DNA from: JBCCCJ01 sp039029315 | Lineage (GTDB): Bacteria > Bacteroidota > Bacteroidia > J057 | Assembly: GCA_039029315.1 (NCBI GenBank) | Contig: JBCCGK010000010.1 | Location: 109,705-173,704 of the forward strand | Direction: 5' to 3' | Length of the DNA: 64,000 nt | Shown here: piece after piece, positions 60,399-64,000 of the stretch | Numbering within the stretch: the first letter of the stretch is position 1 | Layout of the letters: each line of letters opens with the position of its first letter | The notes under the pieces: model-generated | What the model was told of the DNA's origin: nothing | The model's database searches: none | Seen by the model: only the letters and a program-made list of their open reading frames with translations | Made by a program: the position numbers and the translations under genes

Positions 60399-61967
60399 AT
60401 GTTGAAAGTCATGCCTGGTTTCCTTCCACCTCATATGTATGTATGTGTATCCCTCCTGTTATTTATCAGTTGTCGGAGTTCACCTCCCGCAGACATTCCA
60501 GGAGAACACTTCATGCCTCCACCTGCGACTTCTGAATTTCACTCTCCTGCATATCCTGCTCCGGATTGGGTGAAACATGCAGTCATCGCAGAGATTCCCA
60601 TTAGAGCCTTCAATCATCCTTCTTATGCCACCCCTGACAATTGGTCCAAAGAATTTGGGAATGCCTCTTACCTCAGTATTTTGGATCGACTGCCGTTTTT
60701 GAAGGAGATGGGGATCAATGTTCTGTGTCTCTATTCCATCTATGATCATACACCTGGAACCAACCTTTATGCGATTCGACATCACGAACCCGCACATGAA
60801 TTAGGCAGTCTGCAAGATGTTCGGCAATTGGTTGAAACGGCTCATCGCATGGGATTCAAGCTCATCAGCAATACCAATCATTATGCTGTAGATCAGACAT
60901 CTCCCATGATTCATGAGCATCCTGATTGGTTCCTCCCCAAGGAATTTAGTCTTTATGGTCAGCGAGTGTTTGATTTGGCTCATCCCGAAGTGATAGCATA
61001 TATCATTGATACCCATAGCTGGTGGTGTACAGAGATTGGCCTGGATGGCTGGCGAATTGATGTAGCGCATCAGACCTACCGTAGCTATATCTGGGATTCT
61101 GTTCTGACAAGATGTGCCAATCGTGGGAAATCCATTTTACTGGCAACAGAAGGGGTACATCTGGAAAGCCATATTCGCGGAGCAGGATGGGGGGAATATC
61201 CCCCTTTTCTGGATATGAAACATCCAGGCAAGCGTTGGGAAAATCAAGAAGCTCCTTACGGAAGCATGAAGGATTTTGGCACAGCGACACTCCAGGACCC
61301 TTACAGGCTGAAAGATATTAGTTCACACAATTCCACGGTTCCCTGTCCATATAACTATGATCGGGCTAGCTGTCCTCGGGAGGGGGCCTATCAGATCAAG
61401 GGGAGTCAATTTCTCTTTGGTTACAATCTACTGTTTGCGCCGATTGTTCCATGGATGATGCCTGGAGAGTTATTCAATGCCAGTCATTTGGTCGTACCAG
61501 GAGTCATGAAGCATCGACTAAGAGGAAAGTTGCTTCATTCTTATCTGGATTGGGGGGAAATCAGCGAGCAAGCTTCTGTCATTTCCGATTTTAGACAAAT
61601 CGCCAGAATCAGGCAAGCGCATCCTGATTTGTTTCACAACAATTCCTTCTCCGCAGAGATCATAAATATCCCATTTGACAGCAGTCATCCCGTTGAAGCC
61701 AAGCCATACGCCCGCATCCTATCTGGCAAAAAGGCAGCCATTGTCATTGGCAACCCACATGCAGACAGAGATATTCGATTTCAACTTCAAATCCCGTTGG
61801 TAGAATTGGGGATGGGAGGAGAAACAGAGGTTCAGGTAACTGACTGCTTGACTGGGACAATCCGGGACGTGCACATAGAAAAAATGAATCAGTATACTCT
61901 CAGGGTAGCGAGAGATCGGTCAAAAGGCGGAGGTGTGAGGGTCTTGATCGTCGAGTTGATCAGATAG
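60399..61967 (+). CDS. Exported GH13-like glycoside hydrolase-like lipoprotein with altered catalytic sites
   Basis: The 522-aa product has a signal ending LLLFISC, so it is a likely lipoprotein. A GH13-type (alpha-amylase-like) barrel is recognisable: NPPFLKEMGINVL-like region LPFLKEMGINVLCLYSIYDHTP, LISNTNH (156-161), and GWRID with the nucleophile Asp (D221) in LDGWRIDVAHQ, and the acid/base position E251 in LLATEGVHL. The third site, normally His-Asp, is SHN (H310-N311), and the Asp at the start of region I is Ile156. With two altered key sites the activity may be reduced or changed, or only binding may remain. It overlaps the convergent dehydrogenase gene by eight bases. Confidence 0.75.
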   Translation: MLKVMPGFLPPHMYVCVSLLLFISCRSSPPADIPGEHFMPPPATSEFHSPAYPAPDWVKHAVIAEIPIRAFNHPSYATPDNWSKEFGNASYLSILDRLPFLKEMGINVLCLYSIYDHTPGTNLYAIRHHEPAHELGSLQDVRQLVETAHRMGFKLISNTNHYAVDQTSPMIHEHPDWFLPKEFSLYGQRVFDLAHPEVIAYIIDTHSWWCTEIGLDGWRIDVAHQTYRSYIWDSVLTRCANRGKSILLATEGVHLESHIRGAGWGEYPPFLDMKHPGKRWENQEAPYGSMKDFGTATLQDPYRLKDISSHNSTVPCPYNYDRASCPREGAYQIKGSQFLFGYNLLFAPIVPWMMPGELFNASHLVVPGVMKHRLRGKLLHSYLDWGEISEQASVISDFRQIARIRQAHPDLFHNNSFSAEIINIPFDSSHPVEAKPYARILSGKKAAIVIGNPHADRDIRFQLQIPLVELGMGGETEVQVTDCLTGTIRDVHIEKMNQYTLRVARDRSKGGGVRVLIVELIR

Positions 61968-63024
61968 AGCCCTCATCCAGTTGATGAAGGATGGCTTCGG
62001 TAAATTCTCTGGTGCTGGCAGTTCCCCCCAGGTCTCTCGTCAAAATCCTTCCCTCAGAAGTCACTGCTTCAATGGCTTGAAGAATGGCCGCAGCAGCTTC
62101 TACCTCTCCCAAATGTTCCAGCATCATGGCTCCTGTCCAGCAGCAAGCAATCGGATTGGCGATGCCTTTGCCCGCTATGTCCGGTGCACTTCCATGAACC
62201 GGCTCAAACATACTGGGAAATGCCTTCTCGGGATTGATGTTCGCTCCAGGGGCCACCCCCATTCCTCCCACCACTGCCGGCCCCAAATCAGACAGAATAT
62301 CCCCAAACAGATTGCTTGCGACTACCACATCAAACCATTCTGGATGTTGAACAAAATGCGCTGCCAGGATGTCTATATGATACTGATCCGTCTTTACATC
62401 AGGATAGGATTTTGCCATCTGCTGAAAACGTTCGTCCCAAAATGGCATGGTATGCACAATCCCATTGGATTTGGTGGCACTGGTCAGATGCTTGTTTCGT
62501 TGTTGCGCCAGCTCAAACGCAAATTTCATCACACGATCCACGCCTTTACGGGTAAAGATGCTTTCCTGCATGACGACCTCCTCTGCTGTTCCTTCATACA
62601 GTCGTCCGCCCACCGAAGAGTATTCTCCTTCATTGTTTTCCCGAACGATATAAAAATCAATCTTGCCGGGATTCTTCAAAGGAGAAGGAACACCTGGCAA
62701 CATCCGAACCGGTCTAAGATTCACATATTGCTGAAATCCCCTTCGAATGGGAATCAGTAAGCCCCATAGAGAAACATGATCTGCCACTCCGGGGTAGCCC
62801 ACTGCACCCAAAAAAATACTATCATGATCTCTCAATCTTTCCAGGCCGTCCTCGGCCATCATTCTTCCATTTTTCACATAATACTCACAGGAATAGTCGA
62901 AAGATGAGTATGTCAACTGGAATCCGGCCAGGCTGGCTACTTTGTCCAAGACCTGTACAGAGGCCGGAATGACCTCCATCCCAATTCCATCTCCAGGAAC
63001 CAGTGCTATGCGATAGTGCTTCAT
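61960..63024 (-). CDS. ttuC: Tartrate/D-malate dehydrogenase-type decarboxylating dehydrogenase
   Basis: The 354-aa product belongs to the isocitrate/isopropylmalate dehydrogenase family. Motifs: YRIALVPGDGIGMEVIPASV, NLRPVRMLPGVPSPLK, DFYIVRENNEGEYSSVGG, the metal site region WFDVVVASNLFGDILSDLGPAVVGGMG and the cofactor region MFEPVHGSAPDIAGKGIANPI. RENNEGEYSSVGG with a long YxGT(A/S)EE loop, and length near 355, fit the tartrate/D-malate group more than IPMDH. NAD-dependent. Start overlaps the stop of the upstream gene by four bases (ATGA). Confidence 0.88.
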   Translation of the reverse strand: MKHYRIALVPGDGIGMEVIPASVQVLDKVASLAGFQLTYSSFDYSCEYYVKNGRMMAEDGLERLRDHDSIFLGAVGYPGVADHVSLWGLLIPIRRGFQQYVNLRPVRMLPGVPSPLKNPGKIDFYIVRENNEGEYSSVGGRLYEGTAEEVVMQESIFTRKGVDRVMKFAFELAQQRNKHLTSATKSNGIVHTMPFWDERFQQMAKSYPDVKTDQYHIDILAAHFVQHPEWFDVVVASNLFGDILSDLGPAVVGGMGVAPGANINPEKAFPSMFEPVHGSAPDIAGKGIANPIACCWTGAMMLEHLGEVEAAAAILQAIEAVTSEGRILTRDLGGTASTREFTEAILHQLDEGSI

Positions 63025-63572
63025 GTTTTTTGGACAGGATTCACTTCTTTAATGCTCATATCCCACTTTGTCAGGAAATTAAATTTTCGTCCCAGGAACA
63101 TCAGGGGCACTCCTATAATCAAGGGAATCCCACCCACAAGGAGCAACATAATGCCAAACAATAGACTGAAGAGACCTTCTAGATTTGTTTGATTACTGGA
63201 ATAGTTGCCTAGCAGGGCAAGTCCCAATCCTGTAAGGAAGGCTCCAGGAATACTCAAAATGGCTCCAATAATCTGGGTAGATCGCCTTGGAACCCGTAGA
63301 TGAGTGATGTCTGAGACCTGTATTGTCTGGTTTTCTACCCGGATAGCAGAGTCATTTTCGATCGCAAATTTCCCTTTGAATTTTTTCCCGTCTTTGGTCC
63401 ATACAGTAATTTTTTTGTTTTCCTGAAAAGAAACAGATTTGACCTTCAGTCGATGTTGCAGCCAAATCTCTTTGCTTCGTTCTGTTTCTGGAGCGCTTGA
63501 ATTGGCAAAGGAAAAAAATGGAATTGAGAGCCATATCAGGCAAGTAAGTAGAGTCGTAGTCGCTTGTTTCAT
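63021..63572 (-). CDS. Exported/membrane protein of unknown function
   Basis: From ATG 63572 the product is 183 aa: a signal peptide (ending about SFAN), a small beta-like stretch (VKSVSFQENKKITVWTKDGKKFKGKFAIENDSAIRVENQTIQVSDITHLRVPR), and two hydrophobic segments (IIGAILSIPGAFLTGLGLALLG and LLFGIMLLLVGGIPLIIGVPLMFLG). The beta part resembles a small Sm-like or SH3-like 'GKFAIENDSAI' module common in Bacteroidota. Co-translated with the dehydrogenase by ATGA overlap. Function unknown; the TTG at 63578 is an alternative start. Confidence 0.7.
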   Translation of the reverse strand: MKQATTTLLTCLIWLSIPFFSFANSSAPETERSKEIWLQHRLKVKSVSFQENKKITVWTKDGKKFKGKFAIENDSAIRVENQTIQVSDITHLRVPRRSTQIIGAILSIPGAFLTGLGLALLGNYSSNQTNLEGLFSLLFGIMLLLVGGIPLIIGVPLMFLGRKFNFLTKWDMSIKEVNPVQKT

Positions 63573-63840
63573 ATTCAATCGTTATGTGAGAATACATATT
63601 CCCCGGATCAAGTTAAGGAAATGAGGCAATTCGGACAAAAGAAGCCCCTGTCCCAAGTCTATTCCACTGACAATTCCCCTCTCCTTCATGGAATCCAAGC
63701 AGGTAACATACATGAGGGATGAGATTGGTCGAGTAGAACAGCCTGGTGATGGAGGCGTTCAATGATTCTGTGAGGGTTTGTAAGGAGTCAATGGCAAAAT
63801 CAAACGGCCGGACGCTGCCTCTATCCTGCCTGTTTCTTAG
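63573..63840. other. Gene-free stretch before the terminal repeat
   Basis: No credible gene, terminator or tRNA. It leads directly into the second copy of the 159-bp element, and with that copy the last 420-odd bases of the window are gene-free. Confidence 0.4.
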
Positions 63841-63999
63841 AGACTGTTTGAGTTTTGTTTATGGAATTTGTTATAGGTCATTTTTTTGACTTTCAAGGCG
63901 GAAAAACCGAAATGTAGCAGAGCTACATGAGGATTTTTTCAACGCAGAAGGGCGAAAAAAGGGGCATAGCAAAACCATAGGATAATATTCAAACAGTCT
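63841..63999. mobile_element. MITE-like element, copy 2 of a 159-bp repeat
   Basis: Same orientation and length as the copy at 4710-4868, with four differences that I can find by eye: one in GAC(C/T)TTC, two in AAA(C/A)CCG(G/A), one in GCATA(A/G)C. Terminal repeats AGACTGTTTGA and TCAAACAGTCT and the central hairpin are kept. The left flank CTTAG, together with the right flank CTAAG of copy 1, suggests the real terminal repeat may be longer (CTTAGAGACTGTTTGA), with copy 1 lacking it on its left side. The right flank is cut by the window end. Confidence 0.75.
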
Positions 64000-64000
64000 C

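Noticed and set aside
61981..62760. A 259-codon plus-strand frame opposite the tartrate/malate-type dehydrogenase
   Set aside because: Antisense to a well-supported gene and without protein-like features.
4710..63999. The two 159-bp repeats as ends of a 59-kb composite transposon or island
   Set aside because: There is no transposase or integrase, the segment includes core genes such as gltA and accA, and the repeats are in direct orientation like independent insertions.

Overview
The window looks like a chromosomal segment of a Bacteroidota bacterium, most probably of the class Saprospiria (Lewinella/Haliscomenobacter-like). The supporting signs are several secreted proteins with C-terminal type IX secretion sorting domains, SusC-style carboxypeptidase-regulatory/plug modules, few Shine-Dalgarno sequences, and promoter candidates of the Bacteroidota form TTTG-N19-TAnnTTTG. 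No rRNA, tRNA, CRISPR array, transposase or phage gene was seen. The taxonomic placement is inference from gene content only.

Layout. 1-4.7 kb: the end of an M1 peptidase and two tandem paralogous type IX cargo proteins. 4.7-8.3 kb: a 159-bp transposon-like repeat, a polytopic membrane protein, a small outer-membrane barrel protein, and a decayed sigma/anti-sigma-like pair. 8.3-20.2 kb: two giant tandem alpha-2-macroglobulin-like proteins (about 1970 aa each) with a SusC-like regulatory domain and TonB plug inserted in the middle and a CNEQ thioester motif. 20.4-23.5 kb: citrate synthase, AccA, a second transposon-like element that supplies the accA stop codon, and a lipoprotein. 23.7-26.2 kb: a secreted peptide deformylase-M1 peptidase fusion. 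26.3-31 kb: a probable metal-responsive (zinc-type) divergent locus with MerC on one side and an ABC ATPase, a His-rich FtsX-type permease and two CFFCGG proteins on the other, ending in free methionine-R-sulfoxide reductase. 31-38 kb: a tandem double sialidase, a sigma factor with a partner, a sodium symporter, an isochorismatase-like hydrolase.

38.1-47.4 kb is a complete heme acquisition operon: HmuY-like surface heme binder with a type IX sorting domain, HmuT/U/V ABC transporter, HmuS, a small conserved protein, a TonB-dependent receptor, a ChaN-like protein and a CxxCH cytochrome-like protein. Its promoter is flanked by a perfect 10-3-10 palindrome and other dyads, consistent with iron or heme control. 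47.4-64 kb holds a dockerin/cohesin-like cargo protein, a helical-repeat protein, a serine hydrolase, a Tat-exported epimerase-like protein, a seven-bladed propeller cargo protein, an iorAB-type molybdenum hydroxylase, a methyltransferase, a lipoprotein GH13-like protein with altered catalytic sites, a tartrate/malate-type dehydrogenase, and a second near-identical copy of the 159-bp repeat at the very end.

Most promising leads: the secreted deformylase-peptidase fusion, the twin macroglobulin-plug proteins, the operator architecture of the heme and MerC/ABC promoters, and the two related families of short inverted-repeat elements.
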